64,000 nucleotides of DNA. Origin: Drosophila miranda. Lineage: Eukaryota > Arthropoda > Insecta > Diptera > Drosophilidae. The notes below the pieces were generated by a model, which saw only the letters and a program-made list of their open reading frames with translations, did not search any database and was not told the origin of the DNA. Made by a program: the position numbers and the translations under genes. Location of the stretch: positions 17,837,501 to 17,901,500 of the forward strand of contig NC_046674.1 of the NCBI RefSeq assembly GCF_003369915.1, written 5' to 3'. Shown here one piece after another: positions 10,901 to 21,056 of this stretch; position 1 is the stretch's first letter, and each line of letters opens with the position of its first letter.

Positions 10901-12000
10901 AGAGTCTAATTTTTCTAGTCAGCCCTACATTGAGAAACGTCTGATTGAATAGAAACCAATACAAATAAACTCGAAATCTCCGTACCGAATAAATGTGAAT
11001 TCAAAAATGGTTCGAGCTTTTCTGAAAAATTTAAAAAAAAAATAACAAAATTTAAACAAAAACCACAATAATTAACAACAATTTGGATTCTTTTTGAAGC
11101 GTAGTAATCTATTGAGCACGACCATTCGTCAACAAACAAACAAATCATCCGAAGGGAGGGGCTGAGGCTGGGACTGGGACTGCGACTGGGACTGAGACAA
11201 CCAACCGTGAGAACAGTGGGTGAGTCACAATTAACAGAAAATCTAATTCATGTTAGCCAGTGCTGCCTATTGCCAGTGTATGTTTGAAGTGTATATTGTG
11301 AAAAATTAGCATGTCTAACAATAACAGCAGAGAAGATAGCATTCTTGTGGCTGTACCCATGGTTGTGTTGTTTACTGTACAATTAGCTCTGGGTGGGGCT
11401 CAGCGATCCAGCCAGCATGCAGCACAGACTCCGAACAGCGACTCTCAGAAATCTTTGGAGGGGAGAGCCAGAGACTGACACAGAAGCTGAAACTTCAGTT
11501 TATAGTTATTGTTTTTTTTTTGTTGGTTAATGCATTTCCAACAGTTTCAATATTAGTTATTGTTGGGCAAATAAAAAACTGGTTTTTTGTTGTGTTTTTT
11601 TGGGTTACGTTAATACATTGGGTTATTACATTTTTCAAAATATCGTTGCGCTTGCGAGAGGTGCAGAACTCTGGTTAGCTTTGGGTTATTTCTCACTCTA
11701 ATTACACAGAAACACACACAGATTAAACTATTTTCAAAACGCGCCCAATCAAATGTATGGTTCAATCGGAAATGTAGTTTTCGAACACTCAGCAAATCGA
11801 CCGCCAGCGTCAACGTCAAAACTCGGTTTGCGCCAGAAAAGTAGAGTCGAAACCCAAACACCACGACGTTGTACGTTACAAAGCCCCCGCCCAGACGGGC
11901 CCCAAGTTGGCTCTCATGGCCATATGACATTAGACTTTGCTAACTGACTAGCTGCAAAAACAGAGATAGCCTTATGGGAAAAGCATGCACTGGGAGCGAG
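7988..12000. other. Intergenic interval without a recognised gene
   Basis: I find no ORF with family resemblance or spliced coding structure here. A partial DRE-like core (CTATCGATCG, 8151-8160) lies about 165 bp upstream of the four-TM gene start and may belong to its promoter. Other content is low-complexity sequence: a (GA) run at 9722-9744, ATGCATGC-rich palindromic sequence at 10270-10320, and A/T-rich tracts near 11030-11090 and 11500-11620. Undetected 5' exons or enhancers are possible. Confidence 0.5.
9722..9744. repeat. (GA)n microsatellite
   Basis: An uninterrupted run of about 23 bp of alternating G and A. It is a potential GAGA-factor binding site, but no promoter was recognised beside it. 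Confidence 0.9.
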
Positions 12001-12374
12001 AAATATACGTACTTGCGACAGTTTGGTTCAATTTTGAACTCAAAAAAAACCGAAAAGTATTAAAAATACCAGAAACGGTTACCCTGCACCAAAGTCTAGT
12101 GTCATAGCACCATTGACAGGAATGATATTTTCTAGCAGTCGATAAGCAGTAAGTATTCACTAACGCTTGCACAAAAAAATACTGAAATCGGCTTCATTCT
12201 TAAAGCCGAAATGTAAAATATTATGTTACATGGCGCCAGCGTATGCCATGAAGGTATAATTTCAAACTCTCGAAAAATATTTATTATACGAGCTTCTTAT
12301 TCGCTTGTTAATACCAAATCTTGATAGGTTTTTCTGCTCGTATACAAAGATATATAAGTAAAACCTAGTATGAA

Positions 12375-12500
12375 CTAAAATAAATTAAAGACCGATCCTA
12401 CCACGCCCACCCCAAGCGTGCATATAACGTTCAATAATTGGTAATTGTCTTTGACGTTTTACCGTTATACCCGATACTCAAAGAGTTTAGAGGTGCGGCA
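12375..12500. mobile_element. Possible DINE-1/INE-1-type repeat fragment
   Basis: The stretch contains CCTACCACGCCCACC followed by TTACCGTTATACCCGATACT. Both resemble segments common in Drosophila DINE-1/INE-1 and related non-autonomous Helitron repeats. No element boundary, hairpin end or target site can be fixed by eye, so this is a resemblance only. Confidence 0.35.
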
Positions 12501-12591
12501 CTTGACGGGGCTCACAATTTTATCTGATTTAGGACTACACATGTGGAGCTTTTTTTGAAAGAGGAACAGCTTATACAATTCGGAAAAGTTT

Positions 12592-12975
12592 TAGTCATGA
12601 GTAAAAAGTATTTGCCGAGTTTCGCATATGTACATATGTACAGCAGCGCTTTGACGCTATGCTTACTGAGAGGGAGAGGAACGAAGTTTGCTGTTTTGCT
12701 GAGCACAATAATACCCGAAAAGAGAGCGCGTTGCGTGCTGCTGCTAAGCTGATCACGTTGATAGAGCGCGAGAGAACAGCTTCGATGCTGTAACTGCAGA
12801 AACGAAGCAGGCGGGATAAAGAACCGAAAGAGCGGCCGCTGCCGTGCTTAAGTTTTGCGGTGAAAAATATTTACATATGTACAGTAGTGAGTGCGAATAG
12901 TGAACAATAATGATGATTTACGTTAGGCTGTACCTCTGGCTAGTCATGAGTAAAAAGTATTTGCCGAGTTTCGCA
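12592..12975. repeat. Identical 35-bp direct repeats bracketing the left palindrome arm
   Basis: The 35 bases starting TAGTCATGAGTAAAAAGTAT and ending TTTCGCA occur at 12592-12626 and again, identically, at 12941-12975. The second copy forms most of the spacer between the two arms of the large inverted repeat. Confidence 0.9.
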
Positions 12976-13300
12976 GCCCGATATTAGTCATCGAATCCCT
13001 AAATCATAGCCAGAGGTACAGCCTAACGTAAATCATCATTATTGTTCACTATTTGCACTCACTACTGTACATAAATATTTTTCACCGCACAAACTTAAGC
13101 ACGGCAGCGGCCGCTCTTTCGGTTCTTTATCCCGCCTGCTTCGTTTCTGCAGTTACAGCATCGAAGCTGTTCTCTCGCACTCTATCCACGTGATCGGCTT
13201 AGCAGCAGCACGCAACGCGCTCTCTTTCGGGTATTATTGTGCTCAGCAAAACAGCAAACTTCGTTCCTCTCGCTCTCACCTAGCATGGCGTCAAAGTGCT
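12645..13300. repeat. Large inverted repeat: ~295-bp arms around a 64-bp spacer
   Basis: Bases 12645-12942 and 13007-13300 are reverse complements of one another, above 90% identical by eye with a few substitutions. The inner ends read GTACCTCTGGCTA and TAGCCAGAGGTAC. The arms have no long ORF and contain GCGGCCGC and several CTCGC/GAGCG clusters. Transcribed RNA would fold into a near-perfect hairpin. The arms could be terminal repeats of a mobile element (Polintons have TIRs of this length) meeting head to head, a Foldback-like element, or a template-switch duplication. Confidence 0.93.
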
Positions 13301-13528
13301 AAGCGTAAAAACAGACACGAAATAGAGGGAGTTCAGTTCTCGCTCGCCCTCTGCTAAGAGCCAAGAGCCGTCCGGCCCGTCAGCCCTTGAATCAATAACA
13401 TTCTTCCATCGGTCCAGCACATGTCGGTCCCACTTTCGCTGTCGTATACGAATAAATTGTACATTTTATAATGAATTACATTAACGAAATTATTTTAAAC
13501 AAATTTTAAAACCTATTAAGACAGCCTA

Positions 13529-13548
13529 ACGTAAGCTTAAGCTTACGT
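13529..13548. repeat. 20-bp perfect palindrome
   Basis: The sequence ACGTAAGCTTAAGCTTACGT equals its own reverse complement. It is preceded by ACAGCCTAACGTAA, which also occurs at the inner end of the large inverted repeat (13018-13031), so the two structures share a motif. It lies about 20 bp upstream of the ORF at 13567. Confidence 0.9.
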
Positions 13549-13566
13549 GAGGTACACTTTGCTCAT

Positions 13567-14079
13567 ATGAGCGAGAAGTTTAGCTGTGCGGGCTTTGATC
13601 ATATTGGTGGTCGCGTTGTCGATCTGATCAATACTCGCTGCGGTTACAACTGGACTCGTTGGGATTGCAGGGCTATCGAAGGCGGCATGCGGGTTTTAAT
13701 GGGACAGACTCATAACGAATTCGCTGCCCTTAACTCAGGATTCAAAATGTTCCAGGATAAGTTTCTCGCGGTGGAGTCTCGTTACAAAAACCTCAAAATT
13801 TTGACTGAGTTACCAAAGAGAAAGAAGAGTAACAACTATTTGCCAAATAGTAATATTGTCGTTTCTCTTCTAGTCCCGAAAGAATTTCCGTCACTCGAAA
13901 TTCTCGTCCCGCATGAACATGTCAATAGTTTGCTCCACCTCTTTTTCTGGCCGGTGCATACGATTTGTAAACTTTTCACCAATCGTCCGACTAGCCCTGA
14001 AGATAGAGTTGGAAGTCTTCCAACTCCATCTCCGCCCGCTACATCTTCTGTAGCAAAAGCTCAAAAAGTAGCATACTGA
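13567..14079 (+). CDS. Unidentified 170-residue ORF beside the Polinton relic
   Basis: An intact ATG-to-stop frame encodes 170 residues starting MSEKFSCAGFDHIGGR, with a lysine-rich patch (PKRKKSN) near residue 82 and a Pro/Ser/Thr-rich C-terminus (TPSPPATSS). I recognise no domain. It lies between the large inverted repeat and the degraded polymerase, in the same orientation as the polymerase, so it may be a gene of the same element. The surrounding polymerase is heavily mutated, so an open frame here is either chance or a younger or selected segment. Confidence 0.35.
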   Translation: MSEKFSCAGFDHIGGRVVDLINTRCGYNWTRWDCRAIEGGMRVLMGQTHNEFAALNSGFKMFQDKFLAVESRYKNLKILTELPKRKKSNNYLPNSNIVVSLLVPKEFPSLEILVPHEHVNSLLHLFFWPVHTICKLFTNRPTSPEDRVGSLPTPSPPATSSVAKAQKVAY

Positions 14080-14121
14080 TAGTGCATCTTTTGAGGACGA
14101 TAATATCGCTTTTTGTCCTGA

Positions 14122-14448
14122 TTGCTGTCCGTTCCCACCTTGGAAATTTATGTCCAGGTGCCTTCTTCTGATCCCACCAAATCGATCTTCCTTACACTTT
14201 ACACTAATAACCTAGCCCATATTCTCGCTACATCTAACGACCTTCTCGCCGCTCCCTCATATCTTATCCTTTTGAATAGCTCAAGTTATATCCGTCCCCC
14301 CCAAAAACTATCTCTACTAGGATTTCCGACTAAACTTCTTCTCTGGACTAATGCGTACCTTTTTAATCGTTTTCTCTGTTTTCGTCTCCGGGTGTGTCAT
14401 TCGAAGAAATTATATTCGATGAGCACTTGTATGTTCTGGAAAACCTGA
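14122..14448 (+). CDS. Unidentified ORF of about 108 residues, doubtful
   Basis: This plus-strand frame lies in the same pyrimidine-rich stretch (TCTCGC, CTTCTC) that continues from the ORF at 13567. It has no recognisable motif. It may be a frameshifted continuation of that ORF or simply open by composition. Confidence 0.15.
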   Translation: MLSVPTLEIYVQVPSSDPTKSIFLTLYTNNLAHILATSNDLLAAPSYLILLNSSSYIRPPQKLSLLGFPTKLLLWTNAYLFNRFLCFRLRVCHSKKLYSMSTCMFWKT

Positions 14449-15079
14449 TGGTCATTTTGGAGGATCTCGAAGAAAAGAAGCTCCAATACTACAAGCTCGG
14501 CTTTCATTATAGGCTATGCCCTGGAGCGATGACGATGCAACCGACGGACCTCTCTTAGCAACAAAGAAAGCTCAAGCTAGAGACCTAATGCTAAAAGATT
14601 ATAGCTCAAATAAAAGAATGTATCCCAGTTCTAAAAATCAAAATCATTTTTCACAAATTGTTCAAAAAAACAATTTTATTTAAATTCATTATAAGAGATC
14701 CTTAGGCTCTCGTAACATTGTGGTGTGGGATCTTTGCTCTAATTCCATCGACTTAATAGAGGTTTAGAGCGGAGGATCTACTTCAAGTGATCCCCAAGGT
14801 CCTTCAAAATCAGGAGCTTATGAAAAGCAGAGTGTAAGAGCAGAGCAACTAGAGGACAATGAAAACGTCATTTTTATTTTAGCGGAGTCGCGATTTCCTT
14901 TAAAATCATATCATGTTCACTCAAAAAAAGTGAACAGATTGATTTAAGAATTTTTCAATGACTGAAAAAATGATATAATCAATTTATTGCGTCACTGTCT
15001 GAGTGAGTACAGATTAGATCAATTTAAAAGTATATGGATTTTACGTCAAACAAACTGATAGTGAAAGATTAAAGGAAAC

Positions 15080-17020
15080 AAAAAAAAATTCGTTACATCA
15101 TACAATCCTATTTATGCAAATGAGTTAATTGATGAACACCTAAATGATACCATAGAAAATTTAATAACTCTCAGCAGTGAATTCCAGGAGAAAGATTCTG
15201 GTTGGGCAATAAAAAGTTTTAAATATTTTGAACTTACCATGATAAAACTAGAGCATATCGCTGCAAACAGGTTTATCCAAGCCCCCAAAAAAATTAAGTC
15301 ACGAAATGCACTAATAAATGTTAAAAATGACGATGATTTTTGTTTCAAGTGGTGTGTTATATCATCATTAGCCTATGGAAAACATGTTAAAACTACATAT
15401 TAAAGAGCAGCATTAAAAAAATACTATCGGTGCGGACACATAAGGCATGACATTATTTATAATGAAGGCGTTAGATCTAATTTTTCTGGAATTGAGTGTC
15501 CAATAAGAAGCAAAGGAATTAAGCAATTCGAAAAGGCTAATCAGGATTTCATCATCAATGTATATGAAGTGGATGAGAATGAAAAAAGAAAACGTTGTGG
15601 GACCCATTGAAAGGACGAAGAAAATTCGGACTAATGTGCATGAGGAAATTATGTTATTCGCAACATAGTAGATCCCTTGGTGCTGAATATTTTTGGGAGA
15701 ACTGTTTGCACTTTTATAGTTATACAAATACTATTCATGACACTAAAGAGTGCGGACATTATATTTTTTTTTGTAATTCTTTGATCAGTTTACAGGCCAG
15801 TATGTAGGTCTTATTCATATGGTGTGTAAACAGAAATTCAGACTAAGCGATACCTTTTACCCTGTAGTTTTTCATAACTTGTCCCATTGACCCACTCCTT
15901 GCAATAAACAGTTATATGTACATATATTGCGTTAAATCAAATTTTGTCAATTTGATGAATCACATCATTATCAATGCAAAATCAGATATATAGATTCTAA
16001 TAGATTTTTAAATTCAAGCTCACAAAAACTAGCTAGTAATATAGACATACCAAATTTTAAAGTTTTGTACACTAAATATCAAGGTGAAAAATTGTATATG
16101 CTATGACGAAAAGGAGTATTTGCCTATGATTATTTATGTGAAGAGAATATTTTTTTAATTCACTAAATGATGGGGAATATAGGAAGGCATGTTGAAGACT
16201 AAAACTTTGCTCAGAAAGTTTGGAGAAGGTTTAATTGCAAACGTATCAGAGATTATTTAAAATTATATTTGTAAAGCGAAGTTTTAATTATTGCTGATGT
16301 CTTTGAAAATTTTAGCAGTCTTTGTAACAAATAATAACAAATACAAAACAGTAAATAACAAATAATAAATTTGACGCCATCAATTTATATAGATGGACTA
16401 TGAGTCAGCCCCTTAAATTTTCTAATTTTAGATTTCTAAGTAACGATGAAATTTTATCTTTCAACGTTCTTGGATATCGGCATCTAGTTATGTAGGATAT
16501 ATCTTAGTAGAAGATATAAGACATCCATAATAAGCATAATAGTTTACCTTTCTGCCACGAAAATAAGAGGATAAATAAGGAGAGGGAAAGCAGTCAAGCT
16601 GATTTATCCGATATAAATAATTATATAATACATTTGAAATAGCTACAGTTATGTATAGAAAATCAATTTTAATCAGTCCTGTTGCTTAAAACCTTATATT
16701 GACCTTAATACATCACTTAGAAATGATGAGATCAACTTTTATAAATTAATGGTTAATGCCGTTTACGGAAATATAATGGAAATTGTAGAAAAAGTGTCGT
16801 GGATATGCATTGGTTAAACATTATGATTCAAGACAGAACTCAGCAGGCTTTAGACAACGCAAAGCTAGACACAATTTTCACAGTGCTGAAATCTTTGGGG
16901 ACAATTTAGCTGCAATTGAGTCAATTAATTCTAGAATTTTGTATGATATATATATGGGCTATATACATTGGAGTTGGTTTATTAGAACATTCAAAATGGC
17001 TAATATGTGACTATTATTAG
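15080..17020 (+). pseudogene. Protein-primed family B DNA polymerase relic, Polinton/Maverick type
   Basis: Translated on the plus strand across several frameshifts and stops, this segment keeps, in order, the characteristic blocks of Polinton-type PolB. They are: an N-terminal NELIDEHL region with SGWAIKSFKYFEL and an INVKNDDDFCFKWCVIS block (15110-15380); the FSGIECPIR...KQFEKAN region (15485-15560); a Cys/His block, FWENCLHFY to HDTKECGH (15690-15760); a DSNRFLNSSSQKLASN exonuclease-side block (~15990-16040); KVWRRFN and an IIADVFENF block (16216-16320); the NLYRWTMSQ motif A region (16381-16412); and the [14 protein letters not shown] to NAVYGNIME motif B region (16687-16780). The final DTDS-type motif C is not visible. 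The gene is dead. Such polymerases replicate the element from a terminal protein primer. Confidence 0.85.
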
Positions 17021-17029
17021 TCATAATAG

Positions 17030-18350
17030 TCATTAAAAACCCATAAATTACTCACTTTTGACAGGTATGGGGGTGACCTTATTATTATTTTTTGCATTAA
17101 AGATTTAAAAAGGGGTGGGGCTTGACTTGATTGGCATATTTTGTCCATAAACTTAGTTTAACCCCGACTAAAATATGGGAAAAGGGGACAAAGTTTTGGG
17201 ATGGGGTGTTCATGCGTGATGGTGTGCACATGAGTTGCGCATGCGTATAAGATTGGTGCTTGGGGTTCAGATGTTGAAGGGTGGGTGTTCATCCGTGACG
17301 GGGTGTGAGTGAGCGTGGATAGAAGGTAGGATCCGATGGTTGTGTGTAGAGGTGGTGATGCAAATAATGCACCATAGTCGGGCCAGTAGCGGGGAAGGCC
17401 ACCATGGGGAAGGAGGACTGTGCTGTTCGTTATGGACAAAACTGCTCGAACGATGCGGGGATTTTTAATAAACGGAGTAGGCTCAACTGCCAATTGTGGC
17501 TCCAACACCAGCGGCTCCACCGCCAGTTTGATTTGACCGGAACGTGATGGTCTTCCTCTCACAGAGACCTGGCGCGTTTGTGTAGTTTCATATTTGCGTA
17601 GTTGTATCGAAGGGAGATCACTGGGAAGGGGTCTGGAATTGTCATTAGCGGGTATATGTGTGTATGTATCTTTTGCTGTTTGTTGTTCCCAGCTGTTCTA
17701 TTGTGTGATGGAATTTAATAATAACAAATACATTTGGCCTATGTATTCCTAGTTTTCGTTTCGCTGAGGATTGAGAGAGAAATCATAAGATGGAAATACG
17801 AGAGCTATGAGTAAATAAAGCAAGTAACTGTGAGCCGCTCGAGCCTGGTCTGATTGTATATGTTACATAAATCATAAAATTAGATACATATATATGTATA
17901 TACAAACTAATTACCGGGCATTAAAGTAGTTACAACGTTCTGGCTTATTTCATATATTTTTTGTACATTACCTTGCAGGATCCCCCAAATACATACCCCC
18001 AAAGAGGTGGTGAGGCAGTGGATTATAAATGTGAAATGTTATTTTTAAGACTAGCGCCGTCTACTGGAATTGTTTCGCATTTATTGACTGTTGCGCTCCA
18101 GCCGGATGTCGGAGAATACTGGTAGATAGCAGATGCGCCAGCTGTTGGCATCGGCTGCCAGCACTTTTATTCTCTGCCATGTATCGACGAATGCGCTTCG
18201 GCGGCTCTGTGGCGCTCCATGATGTCATAGTTTATTTGTGAGTTGGCGCGTAGTTCAAATGTGTGCTATTTGTGGTACGATTAAAATGGGAAATGGCTCC
18301 CTGTGCTGGGTGTAGCTCCATGTGGTTGTACAACAATTGGCAAATTACAA
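17030..18350. other. Repeat-like intergenic DNA with a doubtful minus-strand ORF
   Basis: Minus-strand frames stay open from about 17640 to 17158, including a 134-codon ORF from ATG 17562 that contains RPSRSGQIKLAVEPLVLEPQ and is proline-rich. It resembles retroelement gag-like or domesticated sequence only vaguely. Bases 17700-18000 are AT-rich and could be a terminal repeat or untranslated region. I see no tRNA-primer site or paired LTRs. Confidence 0.3.
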
Positions 18351-18373
18351 CATTGCCAGTTTTGTTTTCTTGA

Positions 18374-18888
18374 TTTATTTCATTTCACTAAATTTGAATG
18401 GATCCTTTGATGAACAAAAAAATTATGCACAGACACAGAGATGAAGTACGAACTAAGGCAATAGAACACTTGAATAAATACAATGAGGAGTAATAGTCGG
18501 AAATGCTATATACACGACAGGCAAAAAAAAAAAAAAACAAAACTTACAACACAGTCTTTCCGTTACAGAACGCACAAAAACAATTGCCGCTACTTACATG
18601 CTAACTAACTAACAATAACTACAAGAAGAAGCGTTAACTAGCTAGGCGACTATAATTAAGTTACAACAACAAATCCAACACGATCTATGTACAGAAAAGG
18701 CTCAAATAATATAGTTATCTACATCAGTACCTCCAGTCAGCAAAATTTATGTAAATTTCTTATCTATACGTATTTTTAATTACTTCACAAGACTAGGCTG
18801 CTGATTCTGGCTGATCTATATCGTAGTTTTCATTAGTTTTACTTAATGGTTCAGTTCTTAACTTAATTTGCATGTATTTGATCCACGA
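18374..18888 (-). other. shd: Probable shade 3' UTR
   Basis: The minus strand between the shade stop codon (18889) and an AATAAA poly(A) signal (18379-18374) has no coding features and is AT-rich. The exact cleavage site is not determined. Confidence 0.5.
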
Positions 18889-20861
18889 TCAGATAGCACG
18901 ATCTCTGAGCTTCAGACTTAGCGGCGTTTTTGGGGCCAGCAGAAACTCGAACTCCGTTTCCAGCGGCTTCACAAAGCTCACATCAAATGCCACTACCAGC
19001 TAGAAGAGTTAAAGTCTGGTCATATTGCACTTTGGGAGGCCGAAGTGATCATTTGGTTTACCTTTGCGAGTAGCAGCACCACCTCCATTTCCACGAAGCG
19101 TTTTCCCGGACAGGTCCGTCGGCCTACCCCGAAAGGGACCACAATGCTGGCACTATCCACATTCACGGTAAAGTTTTCCGTGACTGGATCAATCCAACGC
19201 TCGGGGGAGAACTGTTTTGCCTCTTGAAAGTTGCTGTCCTTGTGGCAGGCTATCATGTTTTGGCAGAGAACTACAGTCTATGGTACGAAATATAATAGAT
19301 GTAATATAACAGAATATAAAGAACAGAGCTCTCTCTGTAGTATCCGTACTCACCCCAGCATTGAGGGAGTAGCCCGATAGCTCCATATCCTCCTCGAGTA
19401 TCCGGGCCAGACAGAAGGCGGTGGGTCTTAGTCTGTAGGACTCCTGTATGCAGGCCTTCGTAAAGGTGGCGTTTGTGAGGGCATCCTGCAGGATGTTCGT
19501 ATCCCGATACTCACAGAACTCGCTTAGAATCCGAGTCATGGCCGAAGGTTCTTCCGTCACCGAGCTCAGGACAAACAACAAAGTGTTGGCTAACTAAGAA
19601 AATATTTCAAGAAACCCTGATTATACTGAGAAAGCCCCGAACCTTGGGTTTAGCAACCACTGACCGTTTCAATGCCAGCAGCTATGAAGTCAATAATAGC
19701 CGACTTCTTGTCTCTGATATCCAGATCCTTGAGGTCGAGGATATTGAGAAAGACACTGCGCAGGCCAGAGGCACCTTCGTCATCGCATTCAGCCGACTTC
19801 TTGTGCTCCTCCAACTCATTGTCGATGATCTCGGAGATGACACTGCGGAGGGGAATTCATTCCGTTTAGATAGAAAATAGGAAGCAACTTAAGATCGCTG
19901 TGTACCTACTCATAGATCAAGTCCTCGGCCCGCGCAAAGTCCCGGTAAGTCTTCGTGGGAAAGTACTTCCACAGACCCAGCCCGTAGTAGGAGTCCCTCT
20001 GGGAAATGAACAGCTGCTTGACGGCCGCCGCCAGATGACTGATCTTTTGCGGCTGCTTGGCATCGGCGGCCAGGAAGCCCATGCGCCGACCCAGCATCAG
20101 GGTGCAGACTGCCTCCAGCCCCATCAGATTGGCCAGCTCCTCAAAGTTTGGTACGACGAAAGTATCTGGATTGCGCCTGGCCCTCAGCAGGTCGATGAAA
20201 TCATCGCAGACGGCATTCAGGGCAGGCAGGAAGTTTTGCAGGACCCGGGGTGAAGTGATGCTGGACGTGAGCGATGTCCGGAGTAGCTGCCACATAGGAC
20301 CCTGCTCGTTGACGATGCCCACGCTGGCATACCGATCCGGACGCGACTGCCGGTACATTACAATGATCTCCGTGGGCGGCCGGAAGGGATACTTGCTGGG
20401 GTACTTGAGCACCTTTTCCAGGTCCTCGCGCTTGTAGAGATGAACGATCGGCACATTCGAGGGCATCACCTCCAGCACTATGTCCCCGTATCTTCTGTTG
20501 AGATCTAGAGAGGCCGTCGGGCGGGGGTTTTATTAGCATATGACCTAACCCAAATTGAGGAGCGTTCACCTGCGTAGACCTCGTGCAGCTTGGTCATCTT
20601 GTAGCGGCGAAAGAACACAAAGAATATCCATTTGGTTCCGAGGAAGGGTATGCGCTGAGGACCTGGTATGTCCCAGATGCTACGACGCCGGCGGCGCTTC
20701 TGCTGTTCCGGCACGACGGGCGTGGCATGGTAGCAGTCCTCCAGCGGCGTGTTCTTCAGCAGCGGCTTCAGATAGGTCGCTCCGATCTTGTGCCTGTGGA
20801 TTGCGCAATAGCAGCCTAGTACAAGTGCCAGGGCCAGCAACAGGATCACGGCCATTACCAT
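18889..20861 (-). CDS. shd: Shade, Cyp314a1: mitochondrial ecdysone 20-hydroxylase
   Basis: This cytochrome P450 converts ecdysone to the active moulting hormone 20-hydroxyecdysone in mitochondria of target tissues such as fat body, gut and Malpighian tubule. Coding exons on the minus strand are 20861-20570, 20504-19910, 19842-19665, 19593-19354, 19277-19062 and 18999-18889. All junctions are GT-AG and in phase, giving 543 residues (about 540 in D. melanogaster). Two ATGs (20861 and 20855) give starts MVMAV or MAV; the fly protein starts MAVILLL, so 20855 may be used. An acceptor at 20869-20868 implies a 5' UTR exon. Signature sequences are the I-helix AGIET (351-355), K-helix ESYR (406-409) and heme loop FGVGRRTCPG with ligand Cys491. 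The N-terminus is hydrophobic with a following basic stretch (KRRRRR). The gene appears intact. Confidence 0.96.
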
Positions 20862-20867
20862 CAGGCG

Positions 20868-20953
20868 CTGCAACAGCGGGGAAAGCAAGATCGAGAGGGG
20901 GTGGGGGGTTTTAATCGAATTACAAACAAACTGTTTCTTATGCAAATTTTCAC
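20868..20953 (-). other. shd: Probable 5' UTR intron of shade
   Basis: A polypyrimidine-AG acceptor lies at 20869-20868 (TTGCAG, read on the minus strand), seven bases before the first ATG. A plausible donor GTGAAAA starts at 20953, giving an 86-bp intron. Without it, an upstream in-frame ATG at 20945 would add residues not typical of the family. Confidence 0.5.
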
Positions 20954-21048
20954 CAACAATTTCGTCTCGTTTCTAGGCCTTCAATTGAACTCTGTTTATT
21001 CGATTCGATTCAATTCGAAGCGAACCGGTCTGCTACTTGGTCTCTGGC

Positions 21049-21056
21049 CTTATATA
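21049..21056 (-). promoter_or_regulatory. shd: TATA box of shade
   Basis: The minus strand reads TATATAAG. It lies about 190 bp upstream of the start codon and would place transcription start near 21025. The leader then runs to the proposed donor at 20953. Confidence 0.6.

Larger units (their letters stand above)
12592..17020 (+). mobile_element. Probable decayed Polinton/Maverick element
   Basis: The polymerase relic at 15080-17020, two ORFs upstream of it, and the long inverted repeat at 12645-13300 lie together in the RecQ5-shade interval. Polintons are self-synthesising DNA transposons with terminal inverted repeats of hundreds of base pairs, a PolB gene and usually a retroviral-type integrase, an ATPase, a protease and capsid-like genes. 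I cannot find the integrase, ATPase or protease, nor a matching terminal repeat to the right of 17020, so the right part is missing or unrecognisable. The element borders are estimates. Confidence 0.6.
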
